Counted from the first letter of the stretch, positions 24,508 to 37,163 are shown. The stretch is 64,000 nt of DNA from Antedon mediterranea (GCF_964355755.1 NC_092670.1:40285795-40349794); one strand, 5' to 3'. Notes: generated from the sequence alone by a model not told the origin. Program-made: numbers and translations.

Positions 24508-24990
24508 TGTAGTGAATTTATCTTTAGTTGGTTCCGAGCTTTCTCAGGCGTATATCCACTCGACGTACGCAGCTGTCGTTCCGAGCTTTCTCAGGCGTAT
24601 ATATTTCCACGCGACGTACACAGCTGTCACTGAATGATAACTCATACAAAAAGTATATTTAACTCAACTAGAACTTTTATTCCTTGTAATTCGATTAATA
24701 CATCTTTCTACCACTACCAGTCAAGCCTTAATATTCTCTTTATCATCTTTCCGTTTATCTACTCTGATCTTATTCTCTCTTCTCGTTTATCTACTCTGAT
24801 CTTATTCTCTCTTCTCCTCTAATATCTATTACATTCTACTTTTATACTGGATATGCAAATTTTAGGCTTCAGAGGAAGATAACATTTTCCCTCCAAAAAT
24901 TATACGATTTTGATTGGCTAATAATTAGGCGGACCTGGTCTAAAGCATCCTTCTCTAAACACAGAGAATCACAACATTTATAATATGACA
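24508..24990 (-). repeat. LTR (5' LTR in element orientation), 483 bp
   Basis: It has TG...CA ends. It is the partner of 14944-15441 and lacks that copy's 15-bp internal duplication. A small ORF in both LTRs (24634-24822 here) is chance. Confidence 0.85.
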
Positions 24991-25282
24991 GACATCAACA
25001 ATTAATGTTGGATTTACTTTAAAAAACTATTAGAATTAAACAATCTATACACATACTAATAAGTAAGTGCATATATGTTCACTGAATACCAAGTTATTAG
25101 GAAAAAAATGCTATTTCCTACACACATTTTGCATATTTTCCGTATTATTCGTAACTATACACTTGACTATATGGACAACATGGAGACAGAGACTTGTAGA
25201 AAGAGACTGTACCTGAATATTAGTAGTTAAGTAGTTACATAGCTTATCATTCTGTTCTGTTCACAAAAAAACAATTACTAAA
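24991..25282 (+). repeat. Spacer remainder upstream of copy 3
   Basis: The array spacer resumes here after the LTR element, from GACATCAACAATTAATG. No gene is seen. Confidence 0.65.
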
Positions 25283-25611
25283 GTGTTTCATCTCAATCAC
25301 GAATCAATTAGTAGTTCGGAAAATCCAATCCTGTCTCATGTTTTCACAAAAGGAGTTTCATCTCATTCACGAATGATATTAATCACAATTAGATAAACAA
25401 ATTATCAAAAATATTCAAACAAACTTAAACGATATTCAAATATTGTTCAGTATAATGCAATTTGTAACATTCAGATAACATAAATAAATTTGGTTAGAAA
25501 ACATCTGGGTTGTTCTCCAAACAATCTCCATAAAAGAGAGGTGTTCCAATATTGCATTGTCAGATAGATTCATCGTTCAGCTGAAGTTACAGTTAGATTG
25601 AACATACAATT
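25283..25611 (+). promoter_or_regulatory. Promoter region and non-coding first exon, copy 3
   Basis: Only two upstream boxes remain (25283-25311 and 25354-25374). The first box of other units is missing by a deletion that joined it to the second. CATAAAAG is at 25529-25536, start near 25562, and the exon ends at 25611 before GTAAGTA. The paired acceptor AG is at 26345-26346. Confidence 0.55.
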
Positions 25612-26382
25612 GTAAGTATTACACTTCTATTGGTACATTAATTAAGTCTATTGACAACTTAAAATTTGTTAAATGCGAAAGATACACTGACATTTTTTGT
25701 GACTTTCTAAAGCTTGTGATTGGTTAAAATCAGTATTCTCTTGAAAAGATAATGAATTGGAAAATAACAATGATATTTCTCTTGTATTTAACAATGATGG
25801 GTATCATTTTATTTACAGTACTATTCACTTGGGCTTTAAAAAACTCATATTATAAGGCTTATCTCAAACATGAGTTTGAAACAAAACAAATATTAATATT
25901 CTTATTGTTCACATTGAGATTATCATCCTGATGTTATTACCAAAACAATACAATTTTAAATATTTATATATATGTTTTATGCATTTTATCATATTTTAAC
26001 TTTTAACTTCTAAATTGTATCTACTTTTTAAACTTTAGCTTTTGTGCAATAATGTGTGTTTTCTATTTTTTAATTGTTTGTTTATAATATTTTATATATC
26101 TGTTTTTAATTGTACTAATAAATATTTGCCAATCTTTAAGAAGAATTTCTATTATTATTTTATATAATACTGAACAAATAAAGCTCTTCAGTAGTCAGTC
26201 TGCAAAAATATGCCTAACTTTCTGAAAAATACAATTTTGTGTTTTATCAAATTATGATAGAAAATAAAGGAAAATTCCCATCAACTATCTTCAATTTAAG
26301 ATATAAGAATTGCTATAACATTTGTTGTTTGCTCCTCTGTTGTCAGTTATATTGTGTGAGGAGATTTCAAGTGTAATATAGA

Positions 26383-28872
26383 ATGGATTGCAGAATGTTA
26401 TTAATTGGCTGTATGTTGGTTGTGATGGCTTCTGCCTGCTGCCCAGAAGATGATTGTGGATGCCCTTCTAGAAGTAAGTAGCATGACTCTATACAGCTGG
26501 TAAGAAACGGGTCAGAAGAGTAGAAATGTATCTTAAAGAGAAATGTGTCATCTATTGGACATCTATGTCAACTATTACTCTGTTTATTGCTACTGCTCTT
26601 TTGTAGAGATGTCCTATAAACATAATTAAATTAAATCTTACACTTTTTTTAATTGTTTAAAGCACTTTAATGGACCTAGTAAAGAGACTATCTTGTATAA
26701 TTTATTTAAATTAAATGATACTACTAAACAATTAGAAAGAAAACAAACAAAATTAAGGAGTACAAAGTTGGCCAAAGCATAAAAGTAACAAACTAAAGTA
26801 TGTTAGCATTTTTAGTTTAAAGAAATGGATAATCTTTTATATTATTTAGAGAAGTGTTTTTTAAGGGACTGTGGTGAAATTTTGGAAAATGATCCTTCTG
26901 CTCAAAGTGGTGATTACTTGATACAGCCACATGACGAACAACCTGAGTTTATGGTCTACTGTGACATGAGGAAAGATGGCGGATGGACAGTACGTAATAT
27001 TAATGAACAATAAAAAGTTAAAAGCAAAGATTTTTTTAGCCAAAAAATGAAAAACTTTAAATTTGTCACACATTCAGTTTGAAATAGATTATGTGCTATT
27101 TAGATTTTGATGTAGTTTTTATAGTTCAGCTGATGTGTAAAGTTTTTATTTTTTATCCCAGGTGATACAACGAAGAGAGGATGGTTCAGGAAATTTCTAC
27201 CGCGATTGGGCCAACTACAAAAAGGGTTTTGGAAATGTCCACTCAGAGTTCTGGCTTGGTAATGAAAAGACCAACCGTATAACATCTGATGGGGATTTTG
27301 AACTCTTAGTAGAGTTGACAGACCACTTGGATGTAATGAAGTTTGCAAGATATTCTCACTTTCGTGTTGGTAGCGAGATGTCTAATTATCTTATGAGAAT
27401 CAATGGATACACAGGAACTGCAGGTTAGTGTACCCTCAATCAATTCTTACACTAAAAACCCATTTCAAGTAAACAAAGAACAACATTATTGTTTTTCTTT
27501 GTAGACCAGCTACACCTTTGTACCTTGCAATCAAAATAGACTAACACACACTGTGCACATTTTTGTTGTTGCATTTATCACTTTATATAATAACTGATTA
27601 TAATACTGAGTTAAATGATAAGAACATTGACTGGAATTAAATTGTTTAAACAAGCTTACAGCCCAGGAAATTCAACATACCATAAGAATCCATGTTGTAC
27701 CTAATTATGTACTAAGCATGTTATAAATGTTTTTTATCATACTCTTTCATTTATCATACTCTTTCATTTATCATACTCTTTCATTTATCATACTCTTTCA
27801 TTTATCATACTCTTTCATTTATCATACTCTTTCATTTATCATACTCTTTCATTTATCATACTCTTTCATTTATCATACTCTTTCATTTATCATACTCTTT
27901 CATTTATCATACTCTTTCATTTATCATACTCTTTCATTTATCATACTCTTTCATTTTCATTGTTGTTTTTGGAAATCAGTACTTTTGTATTGAAAGTATA
28001 CTTCAGTTAAAAGAAAGAATAATTAAGATACAGCAGATGGAAAATAACATAAAATTACAAATGAAATATTTAAAAACATTTTTATTCTTTCATTTTCATT
28101 ATTGTTTTAACATTCCCAATGTATTAATGTTTTAGTAATGTCAAGTTTATCATTGTATTTTCATAGTTGTATTTTATGTTGTGTGTAGTATGATTAAATG
28201 TGGGTCATCCCCATTAAATGTGGGTCATCCCCATTAAATGTGGGTCATCCCCATTAAATGTGGGTCATCCCCATTAAATGTGGGTCATCCCCATTAAATG
28301 TGGATCATCCCCATTAAAAAGAAAAAAAAGTATAATAAAAAGCAAACATTGAATGACCAACAAAATATTATTATATAGTAAAATAAATAACCATATTGCA
28401 TAATGTATAGAATATAAGAAGACCAATAACAAGAACACTGAAAAAAATTGTTATGATTTAAAACAAAATGAGAATCCCCTAAAACAGGATGTAAACGTAA
28501 AAACATTTTACATCGCATATACAGTATTTATTTTCTCCATTCTATTAAACAAACTGTATGTATGCTGTAAACTTAAAGATGATATAATATTTTGTTTGTT
28601 TAGGTGATTCTTTGGCATACAACAATGGTGGACAATTTACAACGTATGATAAAGACAATGATAAGTGGAGTGGTACTAACTGTGCTGCTAACTATAGCAA
28701 AGGTGCTTGGTGGTACACTAACTGTGGTTATTCAAACCTGAATGGGCTTTACCTTACACCAGGATCTACTTCTACTAGTACTACTTCTGGTTGGACTGGC
28801 ATATTTTGGTATCATTTCAAGAATACAGAGAGTCTCAAGAAGACAGTGATGATGGTTAAAAGAGCACCATAA
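26383..28872 (+). CDS. Secreted FReD lectin, copy 3 (longest)
   Basis: Exons are 26383-26473, 26850-26989, 27162-27423 and 28604-28872, giving 253 residues. The donor after exon 2 is GTACGT. Exon 2 is of the FLRDCGEIL type and close to copies 1 and 6. Exon 4 has seven extra codons overall, mostly in a Ser/Thr run (TPGSTSTSTTSGWTG) in the loop before the last strands. It reads NCAANYSKGAWWYTNC in the pocket and YDKDND in the calcium loop. Only copy 5 shares this exon 4 type. Intron 3 holds a 13-unit 17-bp repeat and six minisatellite units. Poly(A) AATAAA is at 29075. Confidence 0.88.
27734..27954. repeat. 17-bp tandem repeat, 13 units
   Basis: TTATCATACTCTTTCAT is repeated 13 times without visible change (221 bases). 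Copy 2 has two such units at the same place and most others have one, so this is a recent local expansion. The open frame across it only reflects the lack of stops in the unit. Confidence 0.9.
28193..28317. repeat. 20-bp minisatellite, 6 units (copy 3 intron 3)
   Basis: The unit is ATTAAATGTGGGTCATCCCC, with GGATCAT in the last one. It lies between GTGTGTAGTATG and AAAAAGAAAAAAAAGTATAAT, the same flanks as in all other copies. Confidence 0.9.
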
Positions 28873-30418
28873 GAGATTTTTCACTATCACTAGTAATTTG
28901 ACTGGCAAATGTTTAATTTTTTTCAAGATGTAGTGAGGTCAACAATTCTGTTTGCCTATCCTTTTTTAGTGTTATATTAATGAATTTAATTTAATAATGA
29001 AAACTTGAATTTGGTGCAATTTTCATAACTTTTTGTCTCTGAAAAACAAATTTATAAAAGTTTTAACATATGAAAATAAATTTAATTTGAACTGTAATTT
29101 TCTTAAATTATTATTAATCACATACAGTACCTATTTATATTTTGTTTATGATAATTTATTATTATTATATAATTATTATAATTATATTATCAGAATTGTT
29201 AAAAATCATATGTATTATTGATACTAATTTTACAAATTAATAAAACGATATCTGCAGAAGATCCTTATAGATAACTTGTGCTACGATACAATTACAATCA
29301 GAAATCTTCTGAAAACTAAATACTGTAACACTAAAACCATACTATTTGCTCGCTAAAAACCATACAATAGTGACCAAAAACATATCAAGCATATTTTTGG
29401 ACAAGATGGGCATCATTGGCAGGAACAAAACTGTACTGTTATTGTTGAAAGAATTAAAATTAATTAAACTACAATGAAATGTGTATGATCTATTAATTAT
29501 ATCTCTTATTTTATTGGTCTTGAGAATATTGTACAGGAAACAGCTAATAGATACTAAGCAAAAATAAGGTTTATGAGTTTTACACTTCCAAGCCAGTATT
29601 GTACTTTTACAAAAAAAAACACCAACAAATGCAAACTCCAATTTAGAGTACAAACACTTTCGGCTACATAACTGTCTTGCTGCTATATTAGTCAATCTAT
29701 CCCAAATGATTTGTGATCTTGGAGGAATCACGAACGTCATGCACCTTACACAACATTTTCTTTCTTTATGCAACAGTTGTGTTGGTCATTTGTTATCTAC
29801 AATATCAATAGTTGATCATAAAATAAGAAAACAACCCAAATATCCAAACAATTTTGAAATAAAATAAAATGTTGTATTCTTGATTATCATTATTTTAGTT
29901 ATGCTGCCCTCTATGCAGAAAACTGCTTCGCCAATGCCCATCAATATTAAAGTAAGTAAATCAATAACAAAGTCAAGGCTGTCATATCTGTGCAGAGCTG
30001 ACATGGAGTTTAATAAGGAAACTCAAATGTACATCCTCATCTAAAATAAAGGAATAACGTGTGCGATCTGATGTTATCTAATGAATGTAGAAAATAATTT
30101 TTAAAAATCAAACCAAACTTGTAAATGACATCAACAATTAATGTTGGATTTACTTTAAAAACTATTAGAATTAAACAATCTATACACATACTACTAAGTA
30201 AGTGCATATATGTTCACTAAATACCAAGTTATTAGAAAAAAATGCTATTTCCTACACACATTTTGCATATTTTCCATATTATTCGTAACTATACACTTGA
30301 CTATATGGACAACATGGGGACAGAGACTTGTAGAAAGAGACTGTACCTGAATATTAGTAGTTAAGTAGTTACATAGCTTATCATTCTGTCCTGTTCACAA
30401 AAAAAAAACAATTACTAA
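28873..30418 (+). repeat. 3' flank of copy 3 and spacer to copy 4
   Basis: This spacer is nearly identical to 44980-46492 after copy 5, even over a minus-strand open frame of 143 codons (29773-29342) that other units interrupt. I do not accept that frame as a gene. No other gene is seen. Confidence 0.6.
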
Positions 30419-30853
30419 AGTGTTTAATCTCATTCACGAACCAGTTAGCTACTACAAATAATTAATAATAAAAACGACAAATATCCACTTCTGTCTTCAA
30501 CAATAGCAAATTACTAAGAGTTTCATCTCATTCACGAATCAATTAGTACAGTAGTTAGGAAAACCCAATCCTGTCTTATGTTTTCACATAAAGAGTTCCA
30601 TCTCATTCACGAATCAATTAGCTAAACAAATTATCACAAATATTCAAACAAACTTATACGATATTCAAATATTGTTCAGTATATATAATATATATGTAAC
30701 ATTTAGATTACAAAAATAAACCTTTTAGTTGAAAAGATTTGGTTTAAAACATCTGGGTTGTTCCCCAACCAATCTCCATAAAAGAGATGTGTTCCAACAT
30801 TGCATTGTCAGATAGATTCATCGTTCAGCTGAAGTGTAGAGAACATTACAGTT
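30419..30853 (+). promoter_or_regulatory. Promoter region and non-coding first exon, copy 4
   Basis: Boxes are at 30419-30447, 30519-30546 and 30595-30621. CATAAAAG is at 30777-30784, start near 30810, and the exon ends at 30853 before GTAAGTA. The paired acceptor AG is at 31597-31598. Confidence 0.55.
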
Positions 30854-31634
30854 GTAAGTATTACACTTCTATTGGTACATTAATTAAGTCTATTGACAAC
30901 TTAAAATTCTAAAAAGGTGAAAGATACACTGGAATATTTGTGACTTTATAAAGCTTGTGATTGGTTAAAATCAGTATTTTCTTGAAAAGATAATGAATGA
31001 TATTTTTCTTGTATGTAACAATGATGGTATCATTTTATTTACAGTACTATTCACTTGGGCTTTAAAAAACCCATATTATAAGGTTTATCCCAAATGTGCG
31101 TTTGAAACAAAACAAATATTCATATTCTTATTGTTCACATTGTGATTATCATCCTGTTGTTATTACCAAAAAGCGTTTTATGCATTTTATCGTATTTTAA
31201 ATTTTAACTTCCACATTGTATCTTCTTTTTATACTACAACTTTTTAAGCTTTTTATCGTATTTTAACTTCTAAATTTTATCTTTTTTTAGATTTTGTGCA
31301 ATAATGTGTGTTTATTCTACTTAATTGTTTGTTTTTATTTTATATATATATCTGTTTTTAATTGTACGAATATATATTTTCCAATCTTTAAGAAGAATTT
31401 CTATTATTATTTTATATGATAATGGACAAATAAAGCTTTTCAGTATTCAGTCGGAAAAAAATATGCCTAACTTTCTAAAAAATACAATTTTGTGTTTTAT
31501 CAAATTATGATAGAAAATAAAGGAAAATTCCCATCAACTATCTTGAATTTAAGATATAAGAATTGCTACAACATTTGTTGTTGCTCTTCTGTTGTCAGTT
31601 ATATTTTGTGAGGAGCTTTCAAGTGTGATACAGA

Positions 31635-34548
31635 ATGGATTGCAGAATGTTAGTAATTGGCTGTATGTTGGTTGTGATGGCTGCTGCCTGCTGCCCAGAA
31701 GATGATTGTGGATGCCCTTCTAGAAGTAAGTAGAATGACTCTATAAACAGCTGGTAAGAAACGGGTCAGAAGAGTAGAAATGGTATAAACTGTAAAAAGA
31801 CAAATGTATCATCTATTGGACATCTATGTCATCTATTACAATGCTTTAATTCTAAATCTTACCTCTTGCATTTTTTAAATAAAAATGTTTAAAGTATACA
31901 ATGGATCTATTAAAAACTATCTTGTATAATTTAATAAACGATATTACTAAATAATTAGAGAGAAAACAGAAACAATTGTAAGCAGTACAAAGTTGGCCAA
32001 AGTACCAAACTATATAGTAAATACATGAAAGTTATTTTCTAGTGTTAGAAAATTGATTTATTTTGTATATTTAGAAAAGGGATTTATGCAGGATTGTAGT
32101 AAAATATTGGAGAACAATCCTTCTGCTAAAAGTGGTGATTATTTGATACAGCCACATGACGAACAACCTGAGTTTATGGTCTACTGTGACATGAGGAAAG
32201 ATGGCGGATGGACAGTAAGCAATATTAATAAGCAATGAAAAAATGCAAAGATTTCTTTTCTTTTCATCTATAATTATACAACTATTTAAGTTTCTTTGTT
32301 TTCCAGGTTATACAACGAAGAGAGGATGGTTCACAAGATTTCTACCGCGATTGGGCAAACTACAAAAAGGGTTTTGGAAATGTCCACTCAGAGTTCTGGC
32401 TTGGTAACGAAAAGATCAACCGTATAACATTTGATGGACATTTTGAGCTATTAGTAGAGGTGACAGACCACTTGGATGAAATGAAGTTTGCAAGATATTC
32501 TCACTTCCGTATTGGTAGTGAGGATTCTAACTATACTTTGACAATTAGTGAATACACAGGGACGGCAGGTTAGTACATTCAATCAATTTTTACACTAAAA
32601 ATCCATTTCAAGTAAACAAAGAACTAACATTAGTGTTTTTCTTACACCTTTCTGCCTTCTGCAATAGAACATAGACTAACACACACTGTGCGCTTTTTGT
32701 TGTTGCATTTATCACTTTATATAATAACTGAATATAATACTGAGTTAAAAGAACATTGACTGGAATTAAATGGTTTAAACAAGCTTACAGCCCAGGTAAC
32801 ATACCTTAATTTGGATTTTCGACATGTAATAAATATGTTCTCATCAGAAGAATCCCATGTTGTATCTAATTATGTACCAGCATGTATAAACGTTTTTTAT
32901 CATACTCTTTCATTTTCATTGTAGTTTTTGGAAATCAGTACATTTGTTTTGAAAGTATACTTGAGTTAAAAGAAAGAATAATTAAGATACAGTAGATGGA
33001 AAATAACATAAAATTACAAATGAAATATTTAAAAACATTTTTATTCTTTCATTTACATTAATGTTTTAACATTCCCAATGTATTACTGTTTTAGTAATGT
33101 CAAGTTTATCATTGTATTTTCATAGTTGTATTTTATGTTGTGTGTAATATGATTAAATGTGGGTAATCCCCTAAAAAGAAAACAAAGTATAATAATAAAA
33201 TGTGGGTCATCCCTATTAAATGTGGGTCATCCCTATTAAATGTGGGTCATCCCTATTAAATGTGGGTCATTCCTATTAAATGTGGGTCATCCCTATTAAA
33301 TGTGGGTCATCCCTATTAAATGTGGGTCATCCCTATTAAATGTGGGTCATCCCTATTAAATGTGGGTCATCCCTATTAGATGTGGGTCATCCCTATTAGA
33401 TGTGGGTCATCCCTATTAGATGTGGGTCATCCCTATTAAATGTGGGTCATCCCTATTATATGTGGGTCATCCCTATTAAATGTGGGTCATCCCTATTAAA
33501 TGTGGGTCATCCCTATTAAATGTGGGTCATCCCTATTAAAGGTGGGTCATCCCTATTAAATGTGGGTCATCCCTATTAAATGTGGGTCATCCCTATTAAA
33601 TGTGGGTCATCCCTATTAAATGTGGGTCATCCCTATTAAATGTGGGTCATCCCTATTAAATGTGGGTCATCCCTATTAAATGTGGGTCATCCCTATTAAA
33701 TGTGGGTCATCCCTATTAAATGTGGGTCATCCCTATTAAATGTGGGTCATCCCTATTAAATGTGGGTCATCCCTATTAAATGTGGGTCATCCCTATTAAA
33801 TGTGGGTCATCCCTATTAAATGTGGGTCATCCCTATTAGATGTGGGTCATCCCTATTAAATGTGGGTCATCCCTATTAAATGTGGGTCATCCCTATTAAA
33901 TGTGGGTCATCCCTATTAAATGTGGGTCATCCCTATTAAATGTGGGTCATCCCTATTAAATGTGGGTCATCCCTATTAAATGTGGGTCATCCCTATTAAA
34001 TGTGGGTCATCCCCTAAAAAGAAAAAAAAAGAATAATAAGCAAACATTGAATGACCAACAAAATATCATTATATAGTAAAAGAAATAACCATATGTATAA
34101 TGTATAGAATATAAGAAGACCAATAACAAGAACACTAGATTTGAAAAAATTGATTTAAAACAAAATTAAAATCCCCTAAAACAGGATTTAAATGTAAAAA
34201 CATAATTAATCAAAACACTTACTGTGTGTATTGTATCATTTTACATTGCATACAGTATTCATTTTCTCCATTCTATTAAAAAAATATTTGGTTTGTTTAG
34301 GTGATTCTTTGACATACCACAATGGTCAACAATTTACAACATATGACAGAGACAATGATCCACATTCAACACTTAACTGTGCTGACCACCACAAAGGTGC
34401 TTGGTGGTACAACGGCTGTGCTTATTCAAACCTGAATGGGCTTTACCTTACACCAGGATCTTATACTCATACTGGCATATTTTGGATTCATTTCAAGAGA
34501 ACAGAGAGTCTCAAGAAGACAGTGATGATGGTTAAAAGAGAACCATAA
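31635..34548 (+). CDS. Secreted FReD lectin, copy 4
   Basis: Exons are 31635-31725, 32075-32214, 32307-32568 and 34301-34548, giving 246 residues. Exon 2 is a third type ([24 protein letters not shown]), in which the Cys before F is replaced by Gly. Exon 3 reads ISEYTGTAG where all other copies have ISGYTGTAG, a Gly to Glu change in a conserved turn. Exon 4 has YDRDND with the pocket [18 protein letters not shown], as in copy 7. Intron 3 contains 41 minisatellite units. The AATAAA after the stop is lost, and a second partial exon 4 follows 300 bases downstream with its own AATAAA near 35206. Confidence 0.87.
33162..34016. repeat. 20-bp minisatellite, 41 units plus a seed (copy 4 intron 3)
   Basis: Units of TGTGGGTCATCCCTATTAAA run from about 33198 to 34016 in perfect 20-base register, with rare changes (TTAGA, TATA, GGTGGG). 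No unit has TGAGTCA. A lone diverged unit (GGGTAATCCCCTA) at 33162 and its A-rich flank precede the array, and the same flank ends it. The flank was therefore duplicated with the expansion. Confidence 0.95.
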
Positions 34549-34862
34549 GAGAGTTTTCTTTATCACTAGTAATTTGACTGGCAAATATTTAATTTTTTCA
34601 AGATGTAGTGAGGTCAACAATCCTGTTTGGCTATCATTTTTTAGTGTTATATTAATTATTTTAATTTAATTAGAATTTTGAATTAGAACTTTTTGTCTCT
34701 GGAAAACATTTCATTGTTTTATAAATGTTTTAACATATGAAAATTAAATTAATTTCTTAAATTATTAATAATCACAGTGTTTCATCTCAATCACGAATCA
34801 ATAGACACGTTTCGCGCTCGCGACCAATCAGAAATAGTGGGTATAGATTTGTATAGATTTCT

Positions 34863-34996
34863 GTGCTTGGTCAAACCTGAATGGGCTTTACCTTACACCA
34901 GGATCTTCTTCTAATACTGGCATAGTTTGGGTTTATTTCAAGAACAAGTGGGAAAGTCTCAAGAAGACAGTGATGATGGTTAAAAGAGCACCATAA
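34863..34996 (+). pseudogene. Orphan partial FReD exon 4
   Basis: This is a second 3' half of exon 4, reading in frame from [11 protein letters not shown] through IVWVYFKNKWESLKK to VKRAP and TAA at 34994. It lacks the calcium loop and the first Cys of the pocket, and has no acceptor. It resembles copy 7 (KNKWESL) more than the exon 4 just upstream. The 60 bases before it join an upstream promoter box (34774-34800) to a CG-rich snippet (GTTTCGCGCTCGCG). It is therefore a patchwork from rearrangement. Confidence 0.75.
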
Positions 34997-35538
34997 GAGA
35001 GTTTTTATTATTACTAGTAATTTGACTTATAAATATACAAAATGCCAAATATTTAATTTTTTTTTCAAGATGTAGTGAATCTTGTTTAGCTATCCTTTTT
35101 TAGTGTTATATTAATTATTTTAATTTAATAATGAAAACTTGAATTTGGTGCAATTTTCATAACTTTTTGTCTCTGAAAAACAAATTTATAAATGCTTTAA
35201 CATATGAAAATAAATTTAATTTGAACTGTAAATTAATATATCATAATTTATTATTATTATTATATAATTTTAATAATTATATTATCAGAATTGTTAAAAA
35301 TCATGTACTATTGATACTAATTTTACAAATTAATAAAACTATACCTGCAGATACGATACAATTACAATCAGAAATCTTCTGAAAACTAAATACTGTAACA
35401 CTTTAAAAAAAAACATACTATTTGCTCGCTAAAAACCATACAATAGTGACCAAAAACATATCAAGCATATTTTTGGACAAGATGGGCATCATTGGCAGGA
35501 ACAAAACTGTACTGTATTGTTGAAAGAATTAAAATTAA
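34997..35538 (+). repeat. 3' flank after the orphan exon 4
   Basis: This is the usual 3' flank of the array. The spacer is then interrupted by the insertion at 35539, and the flank ends in TAA, which is repeated at 37161. No gene is seen. Confidence 0.6.
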
Positions 35539-37160
35539 CTAGACATGAAACTCGTCACTTTGACGAGTTAGTTATCCGCACGACAGATGCCACGTGCACG
35601 TCATACGTTAAAAACTATAATAAGAGGTGGTCCTGTATTTTCGCCTTGTATTATAATTATACAGTACACTGTGTATAAAAGGAGACATTAATTCTACATG
35701 ATACAGAGGGCGGCAAACAACAATTTGCTCACATCAGAGACTATGCTGGTGTACATTGTACTACTGTACTGTATATTATATGACATATTAACTGAATTAT
35801 GGGACCTGCCTTTAATTCAAATATTTAACATGATGACGTCATAAAAAAAACAACACAACGATAGCAATTTCTGAAGAAAATTATCTTAGCAACAACATAT
35901 TAACGTTAAGAAGAAATTTGAATACGTAAAATGTTGGTGCGCGCACATTTAAATGTGATGAACTATTACGCAAAATATGAAAATACAACTTTTTTTATTC
36001 AACTGGCAATATGATGACATCACAACATCCGATTGGCAAAATGTTTACATGAATTCGTATCTACAATCCTATAGCTTCCAGAAAACGTTTTAATCGTGAT
36101 TATCACATTTTATTCTTACGAGCTATTACAGATTAAAATTTACTGTAAAGATGAAATTAATGACCCACGTAATTAAAATTTTTAGGCATGATGACGTTAT
36201 AAAAATTTAAATATTTTTATCTCATGCTAAAGAAAGTTGATTGACCTAGACAATATATAAATATAGGAGAAAAAGGAATACAGATAAACGTGATGCGCTC
36301 CATTGAATGTGATGAGCAATAACGAAACAGACAAAAATCCTATATTTTACATTCGTGTGGCCATACGATTACGTCACAATGTTTTTTTAGCCTTATCGAT
36401 GCATGATCCGATATCTGCAACTCATCAACTTCTAGATTTTGTAATAAAAATAAACGGTTCACGGTTTACTTTAGAAACTATGACTGTTTAAAAAAAGACA
36501 TTATTTTGATGATTTTTTAAGCTTTTTCATAAAAAACGCGCACAAATTGTCTAATTCAACGTGTTCGTATGGCGTTATTTAAACTGGAAAAGTTCTAAAT
36601 TGTTTTCAAAATTACTAGGAAAGGCTTGAAAAATATAATTCAAGAGAAAAAAATATGTTTTTATCGCTACGTGCGCACCGCGTGCGTAAAAAATTGCGCG
36701 CCCGTGGGAATTTTTGACATGCTCAAAATGACATGAAACGCGTAAAAAGTTGATTAGAAATTAATTTTGCGCATTTTGAAATTTTAAATGCGCGTGCGCG
36801 CGTAACTTCTTGTGAAACATGCCATTTTTAATCCGTAGAAAGTTTGCCCCTGATATGACTTAAATTTTGTCAAAGTGTCAATACTAAATGACTTTTGGTT
36901 TTTAATCTATGATCAATCATTGAAATTCATAAAATTGCGCGTAAGTCACGTTGCGCAACTATGACGTCATTCAAAAATAGGAGGTGCACAACTTCACGTA
37001 AATGCCCATATGTTGTCAAAGTTATGAAATGTTATGTTTACACATTTTAGAGAAACGCGACTCACAAAAAGGAAGGAAGGAAAGAAGAATAATACAGAAA
37101 AAAAATGTTGATCTCGTACAATAACAAGGAGTTATCCGCTTGGTATACCAAGCGGATAAC
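35539..37160. mobile_element. 1.6 kb non-coding insertion with hairpins at both ends (Helentron-like candidate)
   Basis: Six paralogous spacers show the empty site AAAATTAATTAAAC, which fixes the borders with TAA on each side. Near the left end AACTCGTC-ACTTT-GACGAGTT (35549-35569) can fold. The right end is a perfect 30-bp palindrome (37131-37160) whose arm GTTATCCGC also occurs at 35571-35579. There are no long terminal inverted repeats. The interior is rich in CG and GCGC runs and has several ATGACGTCAT-like motifs (near 35832, 36187 and 36961). No protein is encoded. Asymmetric ends with a terminal hairpin suggest a non-autonomous Helitron/Helentron, but the canonical 5' TC is absent. Confidence 0.55.
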
Positions 37161-37163
37161 TAA

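Larger units (their letters stand above)
14944..24990 (-). mobile_element. Ty3/gypsy-type LTR retrotransposon with integrase before RT (Gmr1-like), carrying a nested transposon
   Basis: Two long terminal repeats enclose gag and pol on the minus strand, with the 5-bp duplication GACAT at 14939-14943 and 24991-24995. A primer-binding site and a polypurine tract flank the interior as expected. The pol order is protease, integrase, reverse transcriptase, RNase H. That is not the usual gypsy order but the one known for Gmr1-type elements of deuterostomes. The LTRs are nearly identical and pol is open for over 1300 codons, so arrival was recent. Gag is split by the insertion at 19664-23475, so this copy cannot make intact Gag. 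Confidence 0.85.

Noticed and set aside
27727-27993. 88-codon frame of FIILFHLSYS repeats
   Set aside because: It only reflects a stop-free 17-bp tandem repeat within an intron.
29342-29773. 143-codon minus-strand open frame, repeated at 45449-45880
   Set aside because: It lies in the array spacer, and small indels break it in the other units (for example CTGTATTG for CTGTTATTG near 9192). It shows no domain. Its preservation in two units follows from their overall identity.
36303-36491. 62-codon frame in the 1.6 kb insertion
   Set aside because: It is short, isolated and without a recognisable motif. The insertion appears non-coding.
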